Assembly: GCA_005772895.1 (NCBI GenBank)
Contig: SXIH01000062.1
Span: 120,761 to 184,760 of the forward strand
DNA: 64,000 nucleotides
Direction of reading: 5' to 3'
From: Bacteroidota bacterium
GTDB taxonomy: Bacteria; Bacteroidota; Bacteroidia; 2-12-FULL-35-15
How positions within the stretch are numbered: the first letter of the stretch is position 1; every line of letters begins with the position of its first letter. Under the pieces are notes generated by a model. The model saw only the letters and a list, made by a program, of their open reading frames with translations, searched no databases and was not told the origin of the DNA. A program made the position numbers and the translations under genes. Below, one piece after another: positions 8,669 through 17,082 of the stretch.

Positions 8669-9826
8669 ATGGACAATTCATTTATCCTAAATCACCTTGG
8701 CGAAGACCGCTATGAATACTACGGTTCCGTAGCGCCACCGATTTTTCAAACAACTAACTTTTGTTTTAAAACTGTTGCAGAAATGCGTCAGAAACTAACA
8801 AAAGAATTAGAAACACCGTTTTATACAAGAGGCTATAACCCAACGGTGGCAACCCTTAGAAAGAAGTTGGCGGCACTAGAAAAAGCAGAAGACGCACTCG
8901 TTTTTTCGAGTGGAAGCGCAGCTGTTGCAGCAGCGGTAATGAGCGTTGTAAAAGGGGGAGACCACGTTGTGTGTGTTCAAAAACCATACAGTTGGACAAA
9001 CAACTTACTCTCGAAATACCTAGCAAAATATGGTGTCACACACACTTTTGTGAGTGGAGGAGAGGCCGCAGATTTTGAAAAAGCCATACAGCCGAACACA
9101 AAACTAATCTATCTAGAAAGCCCAAATTCATTGACCTTTGAGCTACAAAACATTGAAGCAATTGCGAAATTAGCAAAGAGCAAAAACATTACAACAATCA
9201 TTGACAACAGCCACAATTCACCCATCAACCAAAATCCAACTTCGATGGGAATTGATTTGGTGTTACACTCAGGAAGCAAGTATATCAATGGGCACAGCGA
9301 TGTTGTTTGCGGAATTGTTTGCGGATCGAAAGAAAGAATCATGAAAATGATGGCCGAAGAATACATGACAATTGGAAGCTGTATTTCGCCCCAGGATGCA
9401 GGATTGATTTTGCGAGGTTTAAGAACAATTGAATTAAGAGTGAACCACAGCGCCAAAAGCGCTCAAAAAGTGTCTGATTTCTTAGAAAAACACCCTAAAA
9501 TAAAACAACTACACTATCCTTTCTCTTCTAAAAACCCACAGCTAGAATTAGCAAAAAAGCAAATGAAACAAGGTGGCGGACTTTTGTCTATTGTGATTGA
9601 CGCAAAGGATGAGGCAGGAGTAGAGCGGTTTTGCGACAACCTAAAGCGTTTCATAATGGCAACATCTTGGGGCGGATATGAATCTTTATTGTTTCCACTG
9701 TGCGCATTAGCCGCAAGCAAAAGCTTTGAAAACCCGCTGCCATGGAACATGGTGAGATTGTATATTGGATTGGAAGATGCGGATTTGTTGATTGAAGATT
9801 TAAGGCAAGCGCTGGAAAAAGTTTAA
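8669..9826 (+). CDS. Cys/Met metabolism PLP-dependent enzyme (cystathionine synthase/lyase family)
   Basis: A 385-residue fold-type I enzyme of the family that includes cystathionine gamma-synthase, cystathionine beta- and gamma-lyase and methionine gamma-lyase. Features are PLP-phosphate contacts in FSSGSAAVAAAVMSVV, YLESPNS, the cofactor-ring Asp in IIDNSHNSP, and the Schiff-base Lys204 in HSGSKYINGHSD. The C-terminal half has SWGGYESL and RLYIGLED. The exact reaction cannot be told from motifs. The ATG at 8669 gives the family start; upstream in-frame codons translate AT-rich leader. It overlaps the converging acetyltransferase gene by 4 bp. Confidence 0.88.
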   Translation: MDNSFILNHLGEDRYEYYGSVAPPIFQTTNFCFKTVAEMRQKLTKELETPFYTRGYNPTVATLRKKLAALEKAEDALVFSSGSAAVAAAVMSVVKGGDHVVCVQKPYSWTNNLLSKYLAKYGVTHTFVSGGEAADFEKAIQPNTKLIYLESPNSLTFELQNIEAIAKLAKSKNITTIIDNSHNSPINQNPTSMGIDLVLHSGSKYINGHSDVVCGIVCGSKERIMKMMAEEYMTIGSCISPQDAGLILRGLRTIELRVNHSAKSAQKVSDFLEKHPKIKQLHYPFSSKNPQLELAKKQMKQGGGLLSIVIDAKDEAGVERFCDNLKRFIMATSWGGYESLLFPLCALAASKSFENPLPWNMVRLYIGLEDADLLIEDLRQALEKV

Positions 9827-10332
9827 ATAATTTCAAACTGAAACAAGCTCAAAGATATTTCTGCATAATGTGCAGGAAGCAATTCTGGATTTTTTGGTTT
9901 AATTACTTCTAAGAATTCAAAGCCGCATTTTACATAATATTCACAAAGCTTTGCGTTGTCGCCCCAGGTATCCATTCTCAGATATTTTTTTCCTAAGTTT
10001 TTTCCAAACATTGTGCCCCAGGAAATAATTTCTGTAACAAAATTCTTTCCTCTGAATTTTGGATTTGTAACAATTCTATGAAAATATATGGAAGGGTCTT
10101 TGTCTCTTTCTCCCCAAATAAGCGGGTCAGAATAAGCAACACAGAATACGCAGGCGATTTCCCCATCAACGACAATTTTCCATTGACGGTTTTCCAAGAT
10201 TTCTTTTTTTATAAGTTCCGGTTCGAAGGGAAGCCAATGTTGATCAGAGATCTTTTTTTGATAAGCAATAGCAATATCATACAGATTGAAAATAGAATCA
10301 AGATCAGCAATGGTGCTGTTTAGAAATAGCAT
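9823..10332 (-). CDS. GNAT-family N-acetyltransferase
   Basis: A 169-residue GNAT protein. The acetyl-CoA binding region IVTNPKFRGKNFVTEIISW is near 88-106, with the pyrophosphate-loop pattern (R/Q-x-x-G-x) in modified form, RGKN. The typical late strand and helix follow: KYLRMDTWGDNAKLCEYYVKCGFEF. The substrate is unknown. It is transcribed toward the PLP enzyme (4-bp overlap) and lies 6 bp downstream of the T9SS type A protein gene, so it may end that operon. Confidence 0.8.
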   Translation of the reverse strand: MLFLNSTIADLDSIFNLYDIAIAYQKKISDQHWLPFEPELIKKEILENRQWKIVVDGEIACVFCVAYSDPLIWGERDKDPSIYFHRIVTNPKFRGKNFVTEIISWGTMFGKNLGKKYLRMDTWGDNAKLCEYYVKCGFEFLEVIKPKNPELLPAHYAEISLSLFQFEII

Positions 10333-10338
10333 AAAAAA

Positions 10339-10890
10339 TTAATTCTTCACAAATCGTGTGCGAGAAATGTTTCCTGAATTGTTTATTTCTATAAAATAAA
10401 TTCCGGCAGACTGTTCCGAAATATCAAAAACAAAAGCGGTTCCTGCAACTTCTTTTTTCTCCATCACAACTTGTCCGGCAACATTCACAACCTTGAAAGT
10501 TGCATCTGTTAAAGGTTTTGAGGAAACAAGATTTACAAGTCCGTTAGCCGGATTTGGAAAAACAGAAATCGGATTTAAATTATTTTCATCAATATTGCTT
10601 GCAACATCGTTGTCTACAAATATTGTAATTACAGCAATTCCGCAATATTTATCTGTAACGGTTACTGTATAGTTTCCATATTCCAAACCGCTGATATCTT
10701 CTGTAGTTGCTGTGAAACCAGACGGTCCGGTCCAGCTATAAGTGAACGGGGCAACTCCTCCGGAGACAGAAAGATCTATGGAGCCCGTTGACATTCCTGT
10801 TATCGTGTTGATTACAGAATATGTTAAGTCGCTCGCGAACGTAACGCCAACAAACAAAAACAATAAGATGGATAAAGTAATTTTTTTCAT
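10339..10890 (-). CDS. Secreted SprB-like repeat protein with T9SS type A sorting domain
   Basis: A 183-residue exported protein. A signal peptide (1-19) is followed by one SprB-like/PKD-like unit, GVAPFTYSWTGPSGFTA to YTVTVTDKYC (about 44-84). The C-terminal 75 residues form a type A T9SS signal domain: SVFPNPANGLVNL, then FKVVNVAGQVV, ending in GIYFIEINNSG and RFVKN. It should cross the outer membrane by the type IX system and be attached at the surface. It is the last of three closely spaced genes, 12 bp after the beta-rich secreted protein gene. Its function is unknown; it may be a small adhesin or structural piece. Confidence 0.85.
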   Translation of the reverse strand: MKKITLSILLFLFVGVTFASDLTYSVINTITGMSTGSIDLSVSGGVAPFTYSWTGPSGFTATTEDISGLEYGNYTVTVTDKYCGIAVITIFVDNDVASNIDENNLNPISVFPNPANGLVNLVSSKPLTDATFKVVNVAGQVVMEKKEVAGTAFVFDISEQSAGIYFIEINNSGNISRTRFVKN

Positions 10891-10902
10891 TTATGTTATT
10901 TT

Positions 10903-11730
10903 TTATAAAATAAGTTTTGCTTTTTTAGCAATCAATTCATTTAAAGGCGTTTTTTGATTCAGGTCGTCATTCTTCATAAAAGAAATCGTTTTTTCATCTT
11001 TATTAATCACAAGAAAGCCTTCTTTTAATGTTGTTCCAATATTTTTTTTAGTTGACACAACTCCGTTAGTTGACACTTCGTGAATAACACTAGAATTCGA
11101 TATTAAATATGTTTTTTTATTCTTTTCAAAAAGCGAAAAATATCCATCAACAGGAAATTTAATCACCTCTCCGTGTTTCCACTCTGTTCCATTGTAATTC
11201 CAAACGCTTAACTCTCCATTGTTTGATATCGCCATTGTATATGTGCCATCGCTGTTTGATATTGCATCGTAAAAGAAGCCCTCCAAAATATTCGATCTTT
11301 TGGTAACAAAAAGATATGGATCGTTGTATACGAATGGATTCATATCAACGCTCAGGTTAATCAATTCCATTGGTGTTGGAGATTTGCTCCACTCTTTCAA
11401 AGAAGAAATCAACAATCGCTTTATAGCTTCATTTCTGTCGTTCAGCGGATGCAATAAAAAACTAACTGCATACAAATTTGTATCAACCACATCCCAAGAA
11501 AATGGAATAATAGGATCGTCAAAATTTCTTCCCACAGGCATTGCAAGTTTTTTGGCAGACCTTATTGAGTCTGTGTATTTACCTGTATGCAATGTCGCCA
11601 GCTGATGATTTTCGTCAATCGTTGTAAAAAAATAATTTCCATTTTGAATAATTATTTTTCGTTCAATCGACTGTGAAAAAACAGCAACCGAAAAAAGAAT
11701 AAAAAAAGAAACAAAGAACGTTTTACGCAT
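10903..11730 (-). CDS. Secreted protein of unknown function, beta-rich
   Basis: A 275-residue protein with a signal peptide (MRKTFFVSFFILFSVAVFSQ). I do not recognise a family. The second half has short repeated strand patterns (DGTYTMAISNNGELSVWNY, KKTYLISNSSVIHEVS, EGFLVINKDEKTISF) like blades of a small propeller. No T9SS signal or lipobox is seen, so it is probably periplasmic. Its start lies 2 bp after the stop of the transglutaminase-like gene, so the two are very likely co-translated and may work together. Confidence 0.7.
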   Translation of the reverse strand: MRKTFFVSFFILFSVAVFSQSIERKIIIQNGNYFFTTIDENHQLATLHTGKYTDSIRSAKKLAMPVGRNFDDPIIPFSWDVVDTNLYAVSFLLHPLNDRNEAIKRLLISSLKEWSKSPTPMELINLSVDMNPFVYNDPYLFVTKRSNILEGFFYDAISNSDGTYTMAISNNGELSVWNYNGTEWKHGEVIKFPVDGYFSLFEKNKKTYLISNSSVIHEVSTNGVVSTKKNIGTTLKEGFLVINKDEKTISFMKNDDLNQKTPLNELIAKKAKLIL

Positions 11731-11732
11731 TA

Positions 11733-12992
11733 TTAAAATGTGCTAATAGATTCCGACAAATCGGACAATGTCATATTGTTTGTAAAAAAACAATTGGTTG
11801 TTGTGCCGCTTGTATACCTGAAGCTCCAGCCACTAAATGCAGCCGTTTTAATTGATACCAATGTTGGAAAAGTAACACCATAACAAGCATCATAATACAC
11901 GCCATCAATTTTTGCAATCTGATGATTATTAAAATAAGAAGATGGTCGAACGTTGCAAGAGCCGGGGATTCCAGACTGATCCGTTACATCAGCAGTTGTA
12001 AAAACATATTGATTATAAGGAGGAGGAATAGAGCCGGTAATGGCATTATAGGTATTTTTCCAAGGAAAGGTAGAGCAGGTTGCAGCACCCGTAGCGGTTC
12101 CGAAAGTCCAATTTTTTACGATAAAGCGATTTACATTGTATCCACAAACAACATTGCTTATTGGGGTTATGTAAACATAGTTGCTTGTGCGAACAACGCC
12201 TTGAATTTTAATTGTAGCTAAAAATAATTGGGCAAAAGTGTAGCATTGTGCATCTTTATATTGTAAAAGCGACCCAAGGTTTGTGTTTGTTGTGTTCATT
12301 ATTTTATAATAAAACAAACTATCGTCTTTATAATTTAAAACAATCTGGTCGGTGAACTCGCTCCAAACTCTCGCAATAATTGCCGTGTCGGTGCTATAAC
12401 CTTGTGCGTTTCTACAACTAATATCAAAAACAGTGTGATACCATTTAAAGTTTGTTCCTTCTGTCTGAGGTGCGCTGCGGGTAACGTACAACGTGTTGTT
12501 GCTTGTTCCTGCCGACTTCCAGGTTGTTCCTCCGTCAAAAGAAATTTCCCAGTTGATTGTATAAGGCTTAAAAAAACGAACGATTGAAGCCGCAAAAACG
12601 TGCGAGCCGGTTGTTGCAGGATAACTAAAAGAATGAACCGTTCCCGAAACAGGAGTTAATGTAGCAGTTGCAGGAGCAAAGTTGATAGAGTCGGAGCCAA
12701 AACCTCTTACATCAACAGATACAGGAACGGTTGGACAATCAATAGTGAAAGATGCAGCAACGCGGGGAGCAACACCGCTTACGTAAGCAACGGGTCTCTG
12801 CAAAGTTGCGTTGTAGTTATATTGAGGAGTCGGATATACAATTCCGCCAACACTATCCTTACGAATAGCAAGGTTTCCGCCACTGAATGTAACGCTAACC
12901 AGATTGACATTTGAATAAGTAAAATCTTGTGCAATGGAATCGGAAGAACAAAAAACCAAAGCGATAAATAAGCAACGTAAAATCTTTTGCAT
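11733..12992 (-). CDS. Secreted protein with a transglutaminase-like region
   Basis: A 419-residue protein with a signal peptide (1-21, ending in IAQ). The N-terminal half looks like beta-sandwich. Residues 245-372 resemble a papain-like transglutaminase core: Cys250 in DAQCYTFAQLFLATIKIQGV, His357 in NNHQIAKIDG and Asp368 in VYYDACYG. The spacing and the helix after Cys fit the Cys-His-Asp triad order, but overall similarity is weak and eye-based. No C-terminal T9SS signal is evident. Extra cysteines (194, 283, 306, 346, 370, 401) could form disulfides. It leads a three-gene run with the beta-rich and type A proteins. Confidence 0.6.
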   Translation of the reverse strand: MQKILRCLFIALVFCSSDSIAQDFTYSNVNLVSVTFSGGNLAIRKDSVGGIVYPTPQYNYNATLQRPVAYVSGVAPRVAASFTIDCPTVPVSVDVRGFGSDSINFAPATATLTPVSGTVHSFSYPATTGSHVFAASIVRFFKPYTINWEISFDGGTTWKSAGTSNNTLYVTRSAPQTEGTNFKWYHTVFDISCRNAQGYSTDTAIIARVWSEFTDQIVLNYKDDSLFYYKIMNTTNTNLGSLLQYKDAQCYTFAQLFLATIKIQGVVRTSNYVYITPISNVVCGYNVNRFIVKNWTFGTATGAATCSTFPWKNTYNAITGSIPPPYNQYVFTTADVTDQSGIPGSCNVRPSSYFNNHQIAKIDGVYYDACYGVTFPTLVSIKTAAFSGWSFRYTSGTTTNCFFTNNMTLSDLSESISTF

Positions 12993-13055
12993 GAGAAGAG
13001 TTTTTTGCTAATTTATAACAAATTTTATTTTGAAGCAATAAAAGTTTTTTGGTTG

Positions 13056-13517
13056 CTATTGTGGGCGATAAATCGTGTATTTGCCTTTTTTAATATACGA
13101 CAAATCAATTTCTGAAAACTGCACAAATCGTTTACCGTTTGCATTTTGTTCTGCTATGGTATATTTATTTGTTTCCGCAACTTTGTAGATAATTGCAGTG
13201 TGATGAGGAATTTCTTTCCATGCGCCATCAGGATATTCTATTCTTACTTTTTCAAATTGAATAATGTCGCCAGGCAAAACGGGATCTTTTTTTGTCAGAG
13301 CTTTTCCAAATTCATATGGCGGAGTCCATGTTGCTCCGGCATTGTTTAGTGCTTCTTTAGCCAAGTCCCAGCATTCACCTTTGCCAACTTTTTTTCCTTT
13401 GTTCAAATCGCAAAAAGAAAGAATTTTTTTTGCAAGTGGACTTCTTTCTTGTGCATTTACGTTTTGTAATGACAAAAGAGAAAAAGAAAAAAGCAATATT
13501 AAAAAACGAAAATGCAT
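13056..13517 (-). CDS. Secreted CHAP-like cysteine hydrolase
   Basis: A 153-residue protein with a signal peptide (1-22, ending in NAQ). The mature part resembles a CHAP/NlpC-like amidase: Cys49 in GKGECWDLAKEAL, a PGDIIQFE strand near 82, His106 in PHHTAIIY, and AEQNANG (Glu123, Asn125), the Cys-His-Glu/Asn order of CHAP domains. CHAP enzymes cleave peptidoglycan peptides or related amide bonds. It lies between the transglycosylase gene and the transglutaminase-like gene on the same strand, consistent with a cell-wall or surface role. The precise substrate is unknown. Confidence 0.65.
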   Translation of the reverse strand: MHFRFLILLFSFSLLSLQNVNAQERSPLAKKILSFCDLNKGKKVGKGECWDLAKEALNNAGATWTPPYEFGKALTKKDPVLPGDIIQFEKVRIEYPDGAWKEIPHHTAIIYKVAETNKYTIAEQNANGKRFVQFSEIDLSYIKKGKYTIYRPQ

Positions 13518-13558
13518 GTTGAGTTTTTTATTAAAATATCACAATAGTTGTGCCAGCA

Positions 13559-15079
13559 CTAAATCGCCCCAACCTTAATCTTCTTACCAGGCATTAACGA
13601 ATACTTTGCGCCAAAATTGTTTAAGCGCTTTAATTCATCAACAGTGGTTTTATATTTCTGAGAAATTTTATAAAGCGAATCGCCCTTTTGTACAAGATGA
13701 TATTTATATTTTCCTGAAACACTTGCGTTAGAATTGTTTTCAGGAGTATTTGTTGTTTTGTTTTCTGTTACAGTAGCGCTTGTTTTTTCAACAGGCTTTT
13801 TTCCGTAAACATAAATTGTTAATTTTTTTCCGGGCTTCACTGTAGAAGAAGAAATGTTGTTCCACGATTTAATTTCTCCAACCGTACAACCATACCGTTT
13901 TGCAATGGTGCTTAAGTGCTCGCCTTTTCTAACAGTGTGAATTTTCATTGTTTCCTGTGTAGCCAAAACATCCTGACTGTGAATTTTGCTTAAGCCCTTG
14001 TTGTAAATGCTGTCTTCGTTAGCAACAAAAATTCCCATCTTGGCAGAAGGAAGCGCAAGCGTATTTACTTCATCTGGCGAATACGGAATAACTCTTTTTT
14101 TATAACTCGGATTTAAATACATCAACTCGTCTTCCGCAATTCCTAAGACACTTGATATTTGTGAAAAAGAAACTTGTTTTTTTACAGCAACAGTATCCAC
14201 TTGTAAAAATGTTTTTTTAGGAATGGCCGTATAAATGTTGTGCTCAGCAGTGTGATTCATAACATAATTAACAGCAATAAATGCAGGAACGTAACCTTGT
14301 GTTTCCTTTGGTAAATAAGGACGGATTTCCCAATACGTTGTTTTTCCTCCGCTTCTGCGGATAGCTTTGTTAATGTTTCCCGGACCGCAATTGTAAGCAG
14401 CAATTACCATTTGCCAGTCTCCAAAAAGTCCGAATAAATATTTAAAATACTCACAAGCAGCAACCGTTGATTTGTAAGGATCACAACGTTCGTCCACATA
14501 AGAAGAAACCTGAAGCCCGTAAATTTTTCCTGTTGGATACATAAACTGCCACAAACCCATCGCTCCGGAACGGCTTTTGGCAAGAGGGTTTAGGGCCGAC
14601 TCACAAATTGCAAGATTTTTTAATTCTAACGGTAAATTGTATTTGTCGAGTTGCTCTTCAAACATCGGAAAATAAAATTGCGAAAGCGCCATCATGCGGG
14701 AAACAAGTTCTCTTCTGCGAATAGTGTACAAATCGATATAACCTTTTACAACAGGATTGTATTGTAAATCAAAAGGAGAGGCAGCATCTAATTTTGCTAA
14801 GCGTGACTCTAAAATCATTTCATCGTAACGCGGAACAGAATCGTGCGGGAAATTGTATTTGGGATTTTTCGGGTAAGCGATTTTGCCATAGCCCAATTCA
14901 AATAAATTTAATTTATAAAGACTGTCAAGTGCTGCTGCGATAGGGTCGTCAACAAAAACTTCGGGCGCATAAGCTACCGCTGTTTGCGAACACAAGCGGG
15001 ATGTGTTTACAAACAAAAAAAGAAATGTTCCAACGATAGCAATCGTTTTTTTGTATGAAGAAATAAGTTTTACCACCAT
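13559..15079 (-). CDS. MltD-like lytic transglycosylase with two LysM domains
   Basis: A 506-residue exported protein. The SLT (GH23) domain has catalytic Glu160 in AICESALNPLAKSRSGAMGLWQFM and AAYNCGPGNINKAI further on. It cleaves the MurNAc-GlcNAc bond with formation of 1,6-anhydro-MurNAc. Two LysM peptidoglycan-binding domains follow near 383-427 (HTVRKGEHLSTIAKRYGCTV) and 460-503 (YHLVQKGDSLYKISQKYKTT). The order signal peptide, SLT, LysM, LysM is that of MltD. It lies 111 bp downstream of gatA. Confidence 0.92.
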   Translation of the reverse strand: MVVKLISSYKKTIAIVGTFLFLFVNTSRLCSQTAVAYAPEVFVDDPIAAALDSLYKLNLFELGYGKIAYPKNPKYNFPHDSVPRYDEMILESRLAKLDAASPFDLQYNPVVKGYIDLYTIRRRELVSRMMALSQFYFPMFEEQLDKYNLPLELKNLAICESALNPLAKSRSGAMGLWQFMYPTGKIYGLQVSSYVDERCDPYKSTVAACEYFKYLFGLFGDWQMVIAAYNCGPGNINKAIRRSGGKTTYWEIRPYLPKETQGYVPAFIAVNYVMNHTAEHNIYTAIPKKTFLQVDTVAVKKQVSFSQISSVLGIAEDELMYLNPSYKKRVIPYSPDEVNTLALPSAKMGIFVANEDSIYNKGLSKIHSQDVLATQETMKIHTVRKGEHLSTIAKRYGCTVGEIKSWNNISSSTVKPGKKLTIYVYGKKPVEKTSATVTENKTTNTPENNSNASVSGKYKYHLVQKGDSLYKISQKYKTTVDELKRLNNFGAKYSLMPGKKIKVGAI

Positions 15080-15190
15080 TACAAATATCGTGATGATTGT
15101 TTACAATAACAAGCATTATAGACAAGTAAAGCGTTTTAATTGACGAAAAATTGTTAAAAAGGAAAGAAAAATAAAAAGGAGAAGAAACAA

Positions 15191-16618
15191 CTAACAATTC
15201 TTCATCAGATAATCTGAAAAAGCAAACACATCAGCATCTGCAAAGTTTTTACCAATTACCTGAACACCAAAAGGCAAACCACTGGAATGTTTTCCCATCG
15301 GCAATGAAATAGCAGGAAGTCCAGTAATGTTTGCTTGTACAGTGAAAATATCTTCCAGATACATTGCAATCGGGTCAGCACCTTTTTGTCCGAATTCAAA
15401 TGCTGTTCCCGGAGTTGTAGGCAAAAAAATGAAATCGTATTTATCTAAAATTTCATTTGTTTTATTTTGAATAACCCTGCGAACCTTTTGTCCTTTGGAG
15501 TAATACGCATCATAATATCCTGAACTCAAAACAAATGTTCCTAACATTATTCTCCGCTTTACTTCTGTTCCAAAACCTTCGCTACGAGATTTTTTGTAAG
15601 TCGATTCTAAATCCGTTGCGTTTTTACTTCTGTATCCAAAATTAATTCCATCAAAACGGGCAAGGTTAGAAGAAGCTTCTGCAGTTGTTAAAACATAATA
15701 GGTTGGCACCAAATAATCTAAATAAGGAAAATCAACGGCTTCAACGGTGTGTCCGGCAGACTTTAATTTACCAATGATATCATTGATGCGTGTTTTTATT
15801 TCAGGATTTAATCCTTCATTTTCTAAACAATCTTTGATGTAAGCAATGCGAAGTTTTGCCGGAGTATTTTTTAATTCTTTTGAATAAGCAGGAACAGGTT
15901 TTGAAGAAGATGTGCTGTCATATTCATCTTGCCCAGCCATTACTTCCATTATCAATGCAGCATCTTCAACGGTTTTTGTAATCGGACCAATTTGATCAAA
16001 CGAAGAAGCATAAGCAATCGCTCCGTAGCGGGAAACCCTTCCATAACTTGGCTTGTATCCCACAACACCACAAAACGAAGCCGGCTGACGGATAGAACCA
16101 CCAGTATCTGTTCCTAAAGCAGCAATGCACATATTTGCAGCAACGGCAGCAGCAGAACCACCGGAAGAACCACCGGGAACACGTTTTATATCTAATGGAT
16201 TCAACACATTTCCAAAAGCAGAGTTTTCGTTAGAGCTTCCCATCGCAAATTCATCGCAGTTACAGCGACCGATAATAATCGCATCTTCTGCTAATAGTCT
16301 TTCAACAACAGTTGCATTGAATAATGATTCAAATCCCTCTAAAATTTTTGATGATGCCGAAACCTTATGGCCCTTATAACACAAATTGTCTTTCAGCGCA
16401 ATTACCATTCCCGCAAGTTTTCCTGCCGTTTTGGATTTTATTTTTTCATCAACAAGTTTTGCTTTTTCTAAAGCAGATGTTTTGAAAATTTCGAGAAAAA
16501 TATTCAGATTTTTTTTTGACGCAGCAGTTTCAATGTAAGAATTAACAAGCGCAACACAAGTTGTTGTGCCGCTTTCTAAATCAGATTTAATTTCAGAAAA
16601 AGAATTGTAAATTTTCAC
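15191..16618 (-). CDS. gatA: Glutamyl/aspartyl-tRNA amidotransferase subunit A
   Basis: A 475-residue amidase-signature enzyme, the glutaminase subunit of GatCAB, which converts Glu-tRNA(Gln) or Asp-tRNA(Asn) to the amidated form. The Ser-cisSer-Lys triad is Lys76 in ALKDNLCYKG, Ser151 in VPGGSSGGSAAAVAAN and Ser175 in GTDTGGSIRQPA. GRCNCDEFAMGSSNENSAFG is the GatA-specific segment, and the length is typical. gatB and gatC are not in the window, which is common when the subunits are scattered. It is downstream of tatA by 72 bp. Confidence 0.95.
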   Translation of the reverse strand: MKIYNSFSEIKSDLESGTTTCVALVNSYIETAASKKNLNIFLEIFKTSALEKAKLVDEKIKSKTAGKLAGMVIALKDNLCYKGHKVSASSKILEGFESLFNATVVERLLAEDAIIIGRCNCDEFAMGSSNENSAFGNVLNPLDIKRVPGGSSGGSAAAVAANMCIAALGTDTGGSIRQPASFCGVVGYKPSYGRVSRYGAIAYASSFDQIGPITKTVEDAALIMEVMAGQDEYDSTSSSKPVPAYSKELKNTPAKLRIAYIKDCLENEGLNPEIKTRINDIIGKLKSAGHTVEAVDFPYLDYLVPTYYVLTTAEASSNLARFDGINFGYRSKNATDLESTYKKSRSEGFGTEVKRRIMLGTFVLSSGYYDAYYSKGQKVRRVIQNKTNEILDKYDFIFLPTTPGTAFEFGQKGADPIAMYLEDIFTVQANITGLPAISLPMGKHSSGLPFGVQVIGKNFADADVFAFSDYLMKNC

Positions 16619-16645
16619 AAATCAGGAATATTATAAATACAAAAT

Positions 16646-16665
16646 CCTCTTCTATAAGGAAGAGG
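16646..16665 (-). other. Small hairpin between tatA and gatA
   Basis: CCTCTTC (16646-16652) and GAAGAGG (16659-16665) form a seven-pair stem with a six-base loop. Read on the minus strand it is followed by a weak T-rich stretch, so it could be an attenuator or partial terminator within a tatA-gatA transcript. Confidence 0.4.
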
Positions 16666-16690
16666 AGTAGGGAATATTAAAAATTAAAAA

Positions 16691-16885
16691 CTAGTCTTTT
16701 TTATCAGGAGAAGGATTATTTGCGTCTTCGCCTTTAGATGCATCTTTGAATTCTTTAACACCTTTTCCAAGCCCTTTCATAAGTTCCGGAATTTTTTTAC
16801 CGCCAAAAAGCAATAAAACAATTACCAAAACAATAATCATTTCTGTTGCGCCAAGTCCAAAAAGAAGAAATATACTATTTAACAT
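16691..16885 (-). CDS. tatA: Sec-independent protein translocase TatA/TatE
   Basis: A 64-residue protein with an N-terminal membrane helix preceded by the typical [21 protein letters not shown] pattern, where [21 protein letters not shown] gives the hinge and amphipathic helix. A short acidic tail follows ([14 protein letters not shown]). It belongs to the twin-arginine translocation pore family that moves folded proteins across the inner membrane. tatC is not in the window. Confidence 0.92.
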   Translation of the reverse strand: MLNSIFLLFGLGATEMIIVLVIVLLLFGGKKIPELMKGLGKGVKEFKDASKGEDANNPSPDKKD

Positions 16886-17082
16886 GTTATTTTGATTTTA
16901 TTAATATACCACAAAGATACTAAAAATTATTTCCTTGACTGTATTTGAGCAAGAATACTTTTTGTGTAGGCAGAGAAGCCGATTAAGGAGGCGAACGAAA
17001 AAACGAAAAAAGGAGTAACTTCGTATATATATTGTCGTATGATTGAATTGAAATGCAAGGATGTTTTTTTTAAAAGGGGCGT

